Below are positions 37,521 through 50,734 of a DNA stretch of 64,000 nucleotides, in pieces. The DNA comes from Manis javanica. Its lineage: Eukaryota; Chordata; Mammalia; Pholidota; Manidae. The position numbers and the translations under genes were made by a program. The DNA lies in assembly GCF_040802235.1 (NCBI RefSeq), contig NC_133172.1, forward strand, positions 64,177,613-64,241,612, written 5' to 3'. How positions within the stretch are numbered: position 1 is the first letter of the stretch; each line of letters starts with the position of its first letter. The notes under the pieces were generated by a model, which saw only the letters and a list, made by a program, of their open reading frames with translations, did not search any database and had not been told where the DNA came from.

Positions 37521-39449
37521 GGTTGGGGGCAACTTTTGGAAATTAATACAGATTTGCATGAAAAAAAGTTTGAGGATGAACATCAAAACATTGACAGTGT
37601 TTATATCTGGATGCTAAAACTTCTAATTCTACTTGCTTAGCCACATTTTATAGTTTTTAAACAAGAAACACATGTTATTACCTCCTCTTTAACAATAATA
37701 GCAAAGTTTAGGGAAGGGGATCTCATTTCCTGCCCTGGCTGCAGGAGCTCCCACGTGCCCTTGTCCCGAGGGCCTGTGCGCACTGGCCATTGGGGAGAGC
37801 AGGTGGCCCCCACCACCTGGTGCCTCTCCCAGCCCTTTGTGAGGCCACACATCTCAGACCAGGGCAGCAGAGGATTGGGCGTTTTCCTCTGCCGATTCTC
37901 TCTGTTAGCGTGTGCAGAGCCACGGTGACGCCTCTTCTCCAAGTCAGCCCCCGAGAGAGGCCCCGGGTCGCCTTGCGGAGGAAGCCACACCATGGGAGGA
38001 AAGAGACCCCAGTGGGTCTGTTAATGTCTCTGGACCTCGTCTCTGGAAATTGCACACTCTGAATTCTCTCTCCACTTCCCCTCCTTGGTGAGAATGGCAT
38101 ATCACTTTGGCACTGTGCATGGCATGACGAAGGGCAGAACTGGCCTGAGCAGCCCAGCACAAGCTGCTGAACTCATTGGGATGGCTTGACGTCACTGCAG
38201 TCAGCATGGAGAGTGCATGGCCGGGAGGTAGAGGTCAAGCCTGCAACTAGGACTCAGGGGAAATCAGACCTCAGGGGAAAGCTCTCAAGGCCTGGTATGC
38301 TAAGGGGCCCGGAGTGGGAGGGCCTGAGCCTTGCCAGGAGCCCCAGGCAGGACAGCTGGGGGCTCTGTGTCCAACAGAGCCCAGACCCTTGCCTGGATAT
38401 CGCGTCCTTATTTCCAGGGAAGCTCAGAGAGGTCGAGGGGCTTCGCCCAGGGTTCAGGTGGGCCAGGGTCCTAGAGGAGGGGGCTCTGGGGAGGCCTGGA
38501 CCCTTGCCTGAGAGCCACGACCAGCAACCCACGCGCATGGCTGGTGGGCTGAGGACTTGGGCTGCCTCCAGCGCAGGGGAGCTGGGCTGGGCAAGACGCA
38601 GGGTCTAGGGGGCCAGGAGCAGCTCCAGACGGTCTTAGAGAAGTTTCTGGGGGTGCCTGGGCCATCTTCCCAGAGTGGGTGACAGAGGCTGGCCAGGCAG
38701 GGGGAGGAGGCACCCATGTGGCCCCGAGCCCTCTGGTCCTCAGCTGGCTGTCTCCTCTTCAGCCGGGCGCCCGGGACACGAGCCCAGCTGCCGGAGAGCA
38801 GCCCGCTCAGCCTGGCTGCGAGGACAGCATTTCTGTCTCTGCAGACCTGGCACATGGTGCTCAAATCCAGGCCATTCCAGGATGCAGTCTGACCACCCCA
38901 CCACTGGGAACACCATCCGCCCCTGGGCCTCCTTGGCTGAGTCCCAAAGCCCAGCTAGGCTGGGGAGCAAACTTGACCTGTCACTGGCAGGCCCTCTGAC
39001 CTCAAGATCTTCTTCTGGAGTCCTGGAGGCCAAGGCTGAACCCTGAGCAGCCTGAAAGCGCAGAACCTGGCATGCCCGGGACTCGGTCTCTGCCCCCCTG
39101 GCCCTCTGGCCCCCCAGCTAAACCCTCTTATCCTCCTGCCATGGATTTTGGCCAGGCCTGTGCCCTACTCTCTTAAGCAGAAATCGGCAAAGAGAATGGG
39201 CTGGAGGTGGTTTCTGCTCCATCAACACCTCTCCCACACTGCTGCTGCTGCCGGGACAAGGCGGTCCGGGCGGTGGGGCTGAGGCTCCGGGCAGCGTCAG
39301 GCCCTTTCCAAGGGTCTCAGGCCTCTTCCCACCCAGCTGTGGGACCCATCCAGAAAGGGGTTCCCAGGCCCAGCCTGGTCAGACTCTGACCCCCTAGCCC
39401 GAGACCCCAAGGACAGCCAGGGGCTAACTGCTCTCGGATGACAAGTTTC

Positions 39450-39505
39450 TCTCCAGCAAGGTTCCTGGCACACAGCAGGTGCCCCCTAAAAGCTTGTTAA
39501 TTGAG
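39450..39505 (+). repeat. MIR 3' end relic
   Basis: The words 'gttcctggcacacagcaggt' and 'ccctaaaagcttgttaattg' match the MIR 3' end. Confidence 0.45.
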
Positions 39506-42500
39506 GTGGTTGGCCACCAAAAGTGCCCAGAGATCTGTGGAGGGGCCCCGGGACTTGGTGCACACATCAGCGCCGATCCACAGACACATGTACAGATACA
39601 TATACAGACACACATGTGTCTGGATACCCATGTAAACTCGAGACCACAAAAGGGACCTGCTGCTCTCAGCCACCCTCGTGGGGTCTGCATGGCCATCAGG
39701 GGAGCTGAGGTTAGTGGCCACGGGTGTGGACACGGACTTCAAGTTGCAGTGCTGTGACCTTGAGCAGGTCCCTGAGCTCAGCCCCCTGGGGGGTGTTGAG
39801 AGCCAGCATGCAGGGAGTGCTTGTTTCCACAGCCAGCGACCCCCTATTCCTGGTAGGAGAGCCCACAAGGGAAGCCTGGGGACCCGGCCCTCCCTCCACG
39901 TGCTGCAGAGCATTCCCTTCTGCCCAGCCCTGAGCCACTCCCCGCCAACTGGGATGCTCAGGGGCTGAGAGCTCGACAGCCTGGGTGGGTGGGTGGGGAC
40001 ACTGCCCTGTGTCTGGGCTCAGCTCACTTCGCTGTGGCCGGGGCGAGGCAAGCGTCCACAAGCCTCAGCGCTGTCATATCCTCTTTGCTGGCCAGCAAAG
40101 GGGGGATTCTCCCAGTAAGTCACTGGTCCTCAGCAGCTGAGGGGCAGTTGCCGCTGACCCCATTCACAGACCAGGGCCTGCCACCTGAGCGCTGCCTCCT
40201 GGGGATGGGGGCCGCTGGCAGTGTGGTGTTCCTGTGCCACCTCACTGGCCTGAAGGGGGAGGCAGCCCCGAGGGGCCTGGGAGGTGGGGGGCATGCCCGG
40301 CCTTGGGGCAAGACCTGTGGGGAGGGTGTGGCTCCGGCGCAGGGACTGTAGAATCACCAGGGCTGGTGGGCGAACCCAGGCGGCTGGCATCTCCAGTCTT
40401 GCTGCAGCACCCCTGCCACCCCCTAGGCAGCCTGGGGGTCCAGGGCAGGGCTGTGGGAAGGGCCTCGCTACTCAGCCGGTTCTCTCCTGCACCCCAGGTG
40501 AGGGGGCCTGGTGACCCTCTCTTGGAGTCTGACCTGGGGCCCTGGGCACTGCTCCGGACGAGCTCCTTAAAGTGCTTACTCATCCAGCCCAGCCATGGGC
40601 GGGCCTGATGGGGTCAAGTGTCTGCAGCCCAGATGCCCCCCCTGCCTTTTTAAAGTGTGGTGACTGTTTAATACCATCCTTGACTCATTCTCATCAAGCT
40701 GAGCGGCTGAGGCCGCGGACGGTGAAGCTGTCCACCCCGGCCTTCGGTGGCTCCTGCCTCGGCCCTGAAGAGTGACTCAGAGAACCTGCTGGTCTCTGCC
40801 AAAGCGGGCATGCGTTTGAGCTCTTAGAGAGAACCCCAAGCAGAAGAAATAACACTCTTTTCTCTAGGTCTTTTTGAGAAACTGGACCAAAATTACAAAG
40901 AATTCAAGTCTCCTACTGAGCAACAGTGTTTTCTGTGTTACTGTCCACAGAACTCCCAGCCCCACCTGTGTGCTGACCTGGGGTACCACCGTCTGGAGCT
41001 CAGAGTTTTCCTGTGCAACCCCAGTCACCCTGCTTTTTGCCACCTTTCTTGGCAAGAGCATTTGGGGGTCCTTCCCCTTTCTGTGCCTTTCTGCATCCCT
41101 GACTCTAAGCAGCTCCCCGTCCTTCCCCCTTCAAAGTACCAGTCGCCTCGCACAGACCAGCGTGAGGCTCAGTTCACGCTGGATTCTTCCCCCTGTGGTC
41201 ACAGTCACTGCTGATTAAAATCTGTCCACACTCTAGTGTCTGGCTGAGTCTGTCTCTGAATGTGCTTGGCCAGCATACTGCGGCTGGACATCTGCCCCTG
41301 CTTACTGGGGATTCAATCCAGCTGTTTCCATTTTAAGTGTGCCTGGAGGCAGGAAACACAGCCAACCCACATCTCATTTTTCTTGAATTGACCCTCCTGC
41401 AGAGACTGAGCAAGGGAATGTCAGCCTGCATGCTGTGTGGGGGCCTCAGGGCCCATGACCATCCCTCCACGACCAGCCAGCAGCCCTCCAGGCCCCTCTG
41501 CCCCCGGGGCTGTGCTCAGGCCTTGATCACAGTCCTCACCTCCAAAGGGAGAGACAGGCAGGCGACCGTCACCTGGGTCCTGAGGGGGCAGAATCAAGGA
41601 AGATAAGGGGTCAAATCTGACAGCACCTCCTGGGAACAAAAGGCAGAGAAGCAAACGGACCATTCCTGGAGGAAAAGGGGCCATGGAGCCCACCCCACCT
41701 CGTAGCCCCACAGCGGTCCTTCCTGGGGTGCCACGGGCAGCCGGCCCTTCGCTCTTGGGGAGAGGGGCCCCCCCTCGGTCTGCACCTCACCACGACCCTG
41801 TGCGCCCTCGTGTCTGCCCCTGCTCCAGGGTGCAGCTGAGGGGGCCCCAAGTGCCTCCAGCTCCTCTGCCAGCTCACAGTGGAGGCCTGTGCTGCAGCCC
41901 CTGGCCAGGGTGGACGCCCCTCCTGGGGCCCTCAGCCTCCTTGTCTGCCACCCACAACACTGACACCCACTGCCCCTGCCCATCCGGTGCCTCTCTCCTC
42001 CACCCCAACAGTGGGCACAACTTTGCCATGAAGGGACAGAAATTCAGCTGCCACACCTGCGCCCCTGCTAGGCGAGACCACACAGGCAGCCACACAGCAC
42101 CCTTGAGTGCCTGGGCTCCCCCGGCCAAGCATGCTCTCCCTGCATGGCTCTGGAGCTGGGCCCACACAGGCCACGCGGTGTGTCCACGGCTTCACCGTGC
42201 CACCCAGAGGAGCTGTCCCCTCCCCTCTATGCCTCCTGGTTGTGCTGCAGACCCCAGCAGAAGCATGTCTGAGGAGGAGGGTGGTGAGGAAGACCTAATT
42301 GTATCTTCCAAACCTGCTGGGGGCTTCTTCTGGCATGTGGCCCCTAGTTCCAGCCATGCCAGGGGAAGGCCCTCTGTCCCTCTGCCATGAGGCATGGCCA
42401 TGTCTGCATGGCTGCCACGTGCTCCCCTCATCCTGGAGTGACCACAGAACAGAGCCCTCTTAGGCACCCACAGCCTGAAAGAGGCCACAGCCCTGAGCGG

Positions 42501-43499
42501 GGCTGTTTGCCGTCTGAGCGCTCGGTGCCCCTGTGCTCCCTGGGTCTGTCACGCCCTCACCAGGGGGGTGGCTTCAGGTGGGCCGTCTGGCATCTGTGAG
42601 CCCATCGGTAACTCGGGACACTAATTAAACCCATAGCTGTGGAGTGGCGGCCCCCAAATGGTATGTCCCTTGGAGTCTGTGAATATGACCTCATTTGGAA
42701 AAACGCAGATGTAAGCAAGCTAAGGATCTGGGGATGCGGCAGTCTGGCGCCAGGACCGGCTGTGGGCCTGGGGGGCTGAGGGTGGTAGGGGGGCTCTCAG
42801 GGTGACAGGCGCCAATCGCGCCAGGCCATGGCCGCGGAGACCTCCGCTCCACTGACCTGCAGGGCAGCCCCGCAGCGGAGCCCACATCCAAGCTCACACT
42901 GCCTCACGCGGCCGGGACCTTTCCACAGCTCTTCCCTCCAGAGGCCCAGACGGGCACCTGGGTCTGGTCCTTGTCCACCAAATTTGCACAGAGCAGTCTG
43001 ACCCTCCAGACCCCAACCCCAGCCCCTCAGCACTTCCCAGGAAGCATCCACCTGTGACTCCAACCTCGCCAGCAGCCCGAATTTTCACTCATTCACACGG
43101 CGCATAATCAGAAACTCCCCTTGGGCAGCCCCATGTGGCCCCCACCATGACCACAGCTGCCACGGCGCGCTTGACCCGTCCCAGACACCACATGCGGACT
43201 CGTGCAGAATGGCAAGCTCTCGTGTCTGGCTTCCTTCTGCCCACACACCTTGTATGATTTTTGTCCACATTAATACGTGTGGTGGCAGCTCTGTCTTGTT
43301 CTGGGTCCTGCTCCACATGTGGAGAAACCACGGCTGGCCACCTGCTTGCTAGTGGATGGACATCAGGGCTGGTCCTACGGCTGCTGTAAGGGCTGGACTG
43401 AGCTGCAGCTCACCTACTGCCAGCGATGGACTGTTTGTGCCCCATGTTCAGATGTGGAGGCACTAACCCCAATGTGAGGGTGGCAGGAGGGACAGCCTC

Positions 43500-43760
43500 T
43501 GTGCCAGTCGGGGACAAGGTCCTAGGGGAAATCAGGTTAACTTCTGGAGCTGCTATAGCATGCACATGGCCTCTGGCCCAGTAATTACACATGAAATTTA
43601 CCCTCTGGGTGCGTTAGCCAGGGTGCAGGGCGACAAGTATCCTCTCGTGGCAGCGGTGGCACCATCCAGTGGGGACGTGGCTAATGTACCACCACCTCCA
43701 TATGATGGAATCTGGCATGGCTGCTGAAAATGCAGAGGCTGGCTTCACCGTGGTGGTGTG
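43500..43760 (+). repeat. L1M relic
   Basis: Sense L1 tail wording survives: ggcccagtaattacacatg, 'gtggcaccatccagtgggga' and 'ccatatgatggaatctggca'. Strongly diverged. Confidence 0.45.
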
Positions 43761-44089
43761 CATGCCAGATGGGTGTGCATATGTGCCCAGGGGACCTTGA
43801 CTGGGGCTGGGAGTAGAAACAGCCCCATGCAGTTAATGTTCCTGGGGGGAAGTCACCCCAGGCTTAGCACCCATTTTATTGTGCTCATAAACCTGTGGGC
43901 CAGGAGTGGGGGGCAAGGCCCAGGGGACATGGAGTCCCTGCTCCACGTGATCTGGACCTTGGTGGGGGTGTCAGGCAGAGCGCTCACATGAGCCCCGCCG
44001 CCTCCCAGGGTGGCGGCTCAGAGCACCACAGGCAAGCGTGTCAGCGGACCACGCAGATGCTCTCTTAGCTAAGCTGTCTCACAGCTCTG

Positions 44090-44450
44090 GCGGCTGTAAC
44101 AGACACCACAGACTGGGCACTTGACAGAAATTTACTTCTTATGGTTGGAGGCTGGAAGTCCAAGATCGGCGGCCGGCAGGCTCAGGGGCCGGCAAGGCTT
44201 GCCTTCCATGAGTGGCCGCCTGCTCGCTGTGTGCTCACATGGCCGAGGGAGACCATCTCTCTCGTCTCTTCTTGGGACCGTACTGATCTCATCGTGAGGG
44301 CTCCATGCTCAAGACCTGATTGCCCAGAGGGGCAGGAACTTCAGGGAGACAGAACTGACCAGTCCCCAGCACGGACCAGCCTGGCGATCACACAGGGTCC
44401 CTTCTACCACATCCTATTGTCTACAAGCAAGTCACAAACAGGTCGAGGGC
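44090..44450 (-). repeat. MLT1-type LTR fragment
   Basis: Antisense MaLR LTR wording: 'ggcggctgtaacagacacca', cagactgggcacttgacag, 'ggaggctggaagtccaagat' and 'gctgtgtgctcacatggccg'. Same orientation as the copy at 37.0 kb. Confidence 0.65.
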
Positions 44451-44699
44451 CATGAACCCCACCTCTCAAGGGAAAGATGTGTGGCTCCTGTGGGGTCTGA
44501 GATGTGGCTGCAGCCCTTGGGGAAGACACCCCCTGCCTGGCACCCACAGGCCTAGTGCCAGGCACTAGCCAGGCACAGGTGTCAGACTATGAGCCCGGGA
44601 AGCTCCAAAGTGCGGTAAGGATCTGGGAGTTGTGAACAGGAGGATCATGGGGTTCCAGGGCCTATTTCCTGGCTTGGGCAGGAGCTCCGGCACAGTGAG

Positions 44700-44952
44700 T
44701 CATTGATCTACGTGTATGCTTTTTATAACAGCTTTCTTGAGCTGCAATTTATATATTACAGAATTCACCCCTTTAGTGTGCACAATTCAGTGGTTCTTAG
44801 TAGAGTCAGAGTCGTGCAATCATCACTGTATTTAACTTTGAATGTTTTCATCATCCTAACAGAAACCCTGGACTCCTTAGCAGTCACTCCGCACCCCCAT
44901 CCTGGCCCTTGGTACCCGGCAATCTGCTTTCTGCCTCCATGGATTTACCTGC
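44700..44952 (-). repeat. Older L1M fragment, left half (split by a later insertion)
   Basis: Antisense old L1 tail ('tgcaatttatatattacaga', 'cccctttagtgtgcacaatt', gttttcatcatcctaacag). It continues at 46901 on the far side of a younger L1. Confidence 0.65.
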
Positions 44953-46900
44953 TCTGGACATTTATTTATTCATTTTTTTTGCTTATGACTCCCAACTTCT
45001 TTTTTTTAATTAAGGCATCATGGATATACAATCTTCTGAAGCTTTCACATGAACATTGTGGTTTCAATATCCACCCATATTATCAAATCCTCACTCCCCC
45101 CATTGTAGTCACTGTCCGTCAGCGTAGTAAGATTTATAGTCATTACCTGTCTTCTCTGTGCTGTACTCCCTTCCCATGGCCCCCCTACATTATGTGTTAT
45201 GAAATCATAACGCCCCCTCAATCCCCTTCTCCCTTTGCCACCCCTTCCCCCTTTGGTGACCACCAGTCCCTTCTTGGAGTCTGTGATTTTGCTGCTGTTT
45301 TGCTCCTTCAGTTTTGCTTCGTTGTTATACTCCACAAATGAGGGAAATCATTTGGTACTTGTCTTTCTCCGCCTGGCTTATTTCACTGAGCATAATACCC
45401 TCTAGCTCCATCCATGTTGTTGCAAATGGTAAGATTTGTTTTCTTATGGCTGAATAATATTCCACTATGTATACGTACCACATCTTCTTTATCCATTCAT
45501 CTACTGATGGACACTTAGGTTGCCTCCATGTCTTGGCTGTTGTAAATAGTGCTGCGATAAACATAGGGGTGCATCTGTCTTTTTGAATCTGGGATCTTGT
45601 CTTCTTTAGGTAACTTCCTAGAAGTGGAATTTCTGGGTCAAATGGTATCTCTGTTTTTAGTTTTTTGAGGAACCTCCATATTGCTTTCCACAACAGTTAA
45701 ACGAACTTACATTTCTATTAACGGTCTAGGAGGGCTCCCCTTTCTCTGCATCCTCGCCAGCATTTGTTGTACCTTGTCTTTTGGATGGTGGCGATCCTAA
45801 CTGGTGTGAGGTGGTATCTCACTATGGTTTGAATTTGCATTTCCCTATAATTAGTGATGTGGAGAATCTTTTCATGTGCCTGTTGGCCATCTGAATTTCT
45901 TCTTTGGAGAATTGTCTGTTCATACCCTCCACTCATTTTTTAATTGGGTTATTTGCTTTTTGGGTGTTGAGGCGTGTGAGCTCTTAATATATTTTGAATG
46001 TTAACCCCTTATTGGATATGTTGTTTACAAATATGTTCTCCCACACTGTAGGATGACTTTTTGTTCTACTGGTGGTGTCCTTTGCTGTACAGAAGAAGCT
46101 TTTTAGTTTGATGTAGTCCTACTTGTTCATTTTTGCTTTTGTTTCCCTTTCCCAAGGAGATATGTTCATGAAAAAGTTGCTCAAGTTTATATATATTTTT
46201 TGCCTATGTTTTCTTCCAAGAATTTTATGGTTTCATGACTTATATTCAGGTCTCTGTTCCATTTCAAGTTTACTTTTGTGTATGGGGTTAGATAGTAATC
46301 TAGTTTTATTCTCTTACATGCAGCTGTCCAGTTTTGCCAACACCAGTTGTTGAAGAGGCTGTCATTTCCCTGTTGTATGTCCATGGCTCCTTTATCGTAT
46401 ATTAATTGACCATATATGCTTGGGTTTATATCTGGGCTCTCTATTCTGTTCCATTAATCTATGGGTCTGTTCTTGTGCCAGTACCAAATTATCTTGATTA
46501 CTGTGGCTTTGTAGTAGAGCTTGAAATCATGGAGTGTAATCCCCCCTGCTTTATTCTTCCTTCTCAGGATTCCTTTGGCTATTCAAGGTCTTTTGTGGTT
46601 CCATATGAATTTTAGAACTATTTGTTCTCATTTGTTGAAGAATGCTATTGGTATTTTGATAGGGATTGCATTGAATGAATCTGTAGATTGCTTTAGGCAG
46701 GATGGCCATTTTGACAATATTAATTCTTCCTAGCCATGAACATGGGATAGATTTACATTTTTTAGTGTCTTCTTTAATTTCTCCCACGAGTGTCTTGTAG
46801 TTTTCAAAGTATAGGTTTCATCTCCTTAGGTTTATTCCTAGGTAGTTTTTTTTTTTTGATGCAATTGTAAATGGAGGGGTTTTCCTTGTTCTGGACATTT
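44953..46900 (-). mobile_element. 5'-truncated L1 (ORF2 end plus 3' UTR) inserted into an older L1M, with target-site duplication
   Basis: The 11-bp word tctggacattt occurs at 44953-44963 and again at 46890-46900, bracketing the element as a target-site duplication. T-rich runs at the left end are the antisense of the poly(A) tail. The minus strand shows the end of the L1 reverse-transcriptase protein with many breaks (about 46187-46787, including a [20 protein letters not shown] stretch) and then the L1 3' UTR. It is only a fragment of about 1.9 kb and cannot be active. Confidence 0.85.
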
Positions 46901-47230
46901 TACATAAATGGAATCACACAATACGAGGCCTTTTGTGCTTTGCTTCTCCCACCAAGCATCATGACTTCAAGGGTCTTCTGTCTGGTCGTGCTGTAGTCCT
47001 TCTCATGGCTGAGGAACACTCTGCAGTGTGGCTGGGCCCTGTTTTGTCTCTCACCTGTTGATGGACGTTTGCATCGTCTCTTCCTTTTGGCAGTTGTGAA
47101 TAACACTGCTGGAGCATGTTTGTGGGAGTTTCTGTGGGTGTACATAAGTAAGCCTCTAATCACTCTGTCATGTGTCTGTTGCACTCTCACAATCACACTG
47201 TGTAGTAACCAAAGACTCACATGTGCAGCA
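46901..47230 (-). repeat. Older L1M fragment, right half
   Basis: Continues the 44700-44952 element: 'tacataaatggaatcacaca', 'caccaagcatcatgacttca', 'cacctgttgatggacgtttg', 'gttgtgaataacactgctgg'. Confidence 0.6.
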
Positions 47231-50200
47231 CTTGCTACTGCAAAGCTGGACCAGCAGCCGGGCACCAGTGCCACACGAGGATGAGGCGTCCACTGCAAGA
47301 TGGGTGCTCATGAAGCTGGGAGACCCACAGGAGAGGTTTCCATCCTGGGTAGGGGGAGGGTGCTGGGGCAGGTGGCTGGGGGGTTTGCACAATGGGGCCC
47401 TGACAGGGGAGCTCACCCAGACAGGGAATGCCTGCTGGGGACAGGCCTGGATCATCAGCCATGGTGAATGGGCTGGGGGCCAGGGGCCTGGGGTCGAGGG
47501 GGCGCCGACGCCCCTGGAGGGGCTGTTTGGAGGGGAGGTAGCTGGAGCATTGTGCCTGCCTGTGGGGTCCCAGGCTCAGCAGGGTGCAGCTGGGAGTCCG
47601 TCCTGTTGGTCACAGATGGGAAACAGGCTTGAGGGGCACCCTGACCCACTGTGCTCCCCTGCATCCCATCTTTGAATCAACAACTTCCATGTTGTCCTTT
47701 GGATGAAGTCCAGACCCACTGAGGCTGGCAAGCCCATGCCAGCCCCTCCAGTTTCTTTGCCTAAAATGTTCCTCCATTGTTACCAGCGCTTCAGAATTCA
47801 GCTGACTTGCCCCTTCCTCTAGGAAGACTTCCTGTTCTGGAACGCTGCCTGGCCACGTGCCCCGTGTCCGGCCAGCTCAGGGCTGGCTCCACTGGGAGGA
47901 AAGGATTCGTCCAAGGAGCGGCCCACCCGTCCGGGTCCATCTCTGTCAGGATGAGGGCTGCTGTGACCCCTGGGCACTCAGAATGTTCTGCGCTTCTGGA
48001 CGCACCGGATCTTCTTGGACAGTAACTCATGCAGTCGGGTCGAAACGTGCCCAGGGTGCTGGTGTCTGAGGCAGTGGAGAGGTATTCTGGGGCATAAAGG
48101 GCGTGGGTCAAGGGACAAGCCGCTCCCAGCCCCTCTGGGCTCTGAGCCCCTGTCTCCCTCTCCACAGCCCTGCCTTCCTGTCTCACATCCAGTTAAATGA
48201 TGTTTTAAAGGTCAATTGTTTTACAAGGAGCCAGGTTGTTCTTCCCTGTCCAGTCACCTCTTTTCTGTGGATGTCATGGTCACAGGCACTGGGAGGGGAC
48301 AACCTTTAGCTCCTTGTGTACTAAGGGGAGGGGACTTCACGGGGTCACAGAACATTCTAGGGAGAAAATGTCAAGCATGGTGGGAGCTGGGGTCTGGAGC
48401 TCAGGGGACCTGAACACGGGCAGGTGGCAGTGAGCCAGCCCAGCTGGGACACAGGGACACTTGTATCCCTGGGAACAGAGTTGTCCCTGACCTGTGTCCA
48501 GCCCTAAGGGCAGAAGGGGGCATCTAGTGCCCCTAGTGAGTAAATGCCCCTAAACATGGCCTTGTGTGGCACACTCACTGATGAATCCTAGGTTGGGTTA
48601 GGGCCTGAGAAACAGGGTGTCGGGGAGGCAGAGAGTCCTCTCTGTCAGGTAGGAGTATCGGGGTGCATCAGACTGCAGTCCCACCAGGACAGGAGGCAGA
48701 GACAGTTCTGAGAGGCCAAGAGGGTGGCCTCAGGCAGTGGAACCCGGACTCTCGGGTACAGAGCAGGTGGGGGGCCCCTTCTCCCCTCATGCTGTCCTGG
48801 GTGGTTCAAAACCTTAGAAACTGTAACAGTGGCCCCTGCACAGCTCTGAAGCCCTGAACCCTTCCACATGGGCTCAAACCCCAGCCGAGCCAGTGGCCTG
48901 GCCGTGTGCAGCTGTGCCCTGGTCCCCAGAGCTGTGAAGTGGGGGTAACAGCATCTGAGCTGCCCTCGTGGGCCCCATTCACAGGGTGCTGCCCCCCAGC
49001 CACTCCCACGGGAGCCCGCAGGGTACCAGAGGGCAGTCGGGGCTGGATTGCAGGGAGGAACCACAGGGCCACTGCCAGGCCACCTGGGCTTAGGCCCCGG
49101 GGTATGGGTCTAAGGAGAGGGCAGCCTTGGGGGACCCCTTAGCTGACCCAGTCCCTGAGTGCCCACCAGCCTCAGGCCAGGCTTTGCACAGACAGAACCC
49201 TGAGCCCCAACAGCAGTTGAGAGCCCTGGACTGCATGGCTGCCCCAGGGGGAGGCTCACTGCCTGCCTGGGCGGGACTTCTGAGGTCTTAACGGTGGGGG
49301 GGGGGTGTCCCTGGCACTGCACGGGGGGTATGGGGTTGAGGTGGAGGGCAGCCCAGGACAGCGGGCCTCCAGTGGGCGGTGCCTCTGCTGAGGAAGCATC
49401 TGGCGATGGCAGTAGAAACAACATGGTATCCGACCTGCCCACCGGGTGGGGGGCACCACAGCCAGGGCCTCCCGCACCACTGGGCCCTCGGCCCGGGTGC
49501 CTCCTCACCTGGGAGGGCAACCCTGCAGCCCAGACGGACATGGCGCGCTCTCCCTGAACTTACCTGCAGGTGTCTTGTGCGCGCAGATGTACCAAGTCAA
49601 ACAACCGAACTGGAGCTACCTGGAGTTCCTCGTGGGAATTCAGCTCAGTAGCTGACAGTATGGCCACAGGCGGACCCCCGGGAGAGGCCCCAAGCCACCG
49701 GACTGTCCCCCTGGCAGGCGTGGGAAGGGTCTGGGGTGTGTCCAGCACTCCTCTGCCCTCGGGAACTCCAGTGGCACACACGGCCGGCTGGTGTGTTCGG
49801 GAGCCTGAGGGCCCATCGGGGAACATGACAAACAAAACCCCGGTGAGGGGCGCCCAGGAGTGCTGCGCCGAGCAGCGGCCTGGCAGCTGCCGGGAGGTGT
49901 GTCTTTGGGGGAAGAAGCAGCTGGGAGAACAGCACCTGCCCAGCTGGCAGGCTCTCTCTCCACAGACAGGCCAGAGGGTTAACCCGAGGTCTGCCCCAGG
50001 AGACCCCCGCTCCTCCTGACCGTGCCAGGTCTGCTTGAGCCCAGCGGGCCTTCTCAGGCCCCAGTGGCCCCCCTGGGGCAGGTGGTGGAGTCTGTCCCCC
50101 GGGCCCAGGAGCTGGCTCCATGAGGGGGAATGTGCTAGTGTGTTCAGGGGACCCAGGGTTCCTCAGCCCGAGAAAGGGGAAGCCAGCAGCCGGGGAGGTC

Positions 50201-50690
50201 TGAGTCCTTGGGCCCCTGCCTCCCTCCAAAAGCCTCACCGAGGGGACCGGACACTGGGGTGCTGTGCGCCCCACCCACTGGAGGATCGCTTCGTGGGGTC
50301 GCCCTGATGGACTTCACCCATTTGGACAGTCCTGCTCCCTCCACCCAACCTGAGATGTTTTCTCTTTGGGGACTTAGGAAGACAAACACATCCCCCAGGG
50401 CCACGAATGTGAAAGCAAGGGGGAGGCACCTCGTGCCCCCTGTCTGCATCCCCTTGCCCTGTGTCCCCTGTCCAATCTCCTGCTGGGAGGCCGACCCCAG
50501 CGTGGGGCGGGGAGCAGCCAGCAGTGTAGGGTGAGTTCCCCCACACCTTTGCCATGGGGGTGCTCAGGGCTGGGTTGGGGACCCCGAGGGTGCTGAGAAT
50601 CTGCAGTGTGCGGAGGGAGAAAGGCCTACTTGTATGCTGGGGGACCTCTTTCTGTTTTAATTAGTTTGATTTTCTGATTAATGAAATACT
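47230..50690. other. RPL13-DPEP1 interval between the two L1s, no coding exon seen
   Basis: GC-rich unique sequence. An open frame around 49560-49655 has no domain I recognise and no clear splice context, so it is not called. Confidence 0.45.
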
Positions 50691-50734
50691 AACAATTTCA
50701 AATGGTACAAAAAGGAATAGCTTAAAAGTAGAAA

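Larger units (their letters stand above)
37530..44090. other. RPL13-DPEP1 interval, middle part, no coding exon seen
   Basis: GC-rich and gene-poor. I recognise a MIR 3' end (39455-39505), a MaLR-like piece near 42660-42730 and an L1M relic (43500-43760). Long open frames here are GC-driven and carry no known domain. Confidence 0.45.

Noticed and set aside
41683-42390. A 235-codon Pro/Ser/Cys-rich open frame
   Set aside because: Low-complexity GC-driven composition, no domain, no splice context, and an equally long frame on the opposite strand.
49560-49655. Short peptide-like stretch YQVKQPNWSYLEFLVG considered as a CPNE7 exon
   Set aside because: It does not match the copine vWA or C2 sequences I know and runs into stops. 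The resemblance is superficial.
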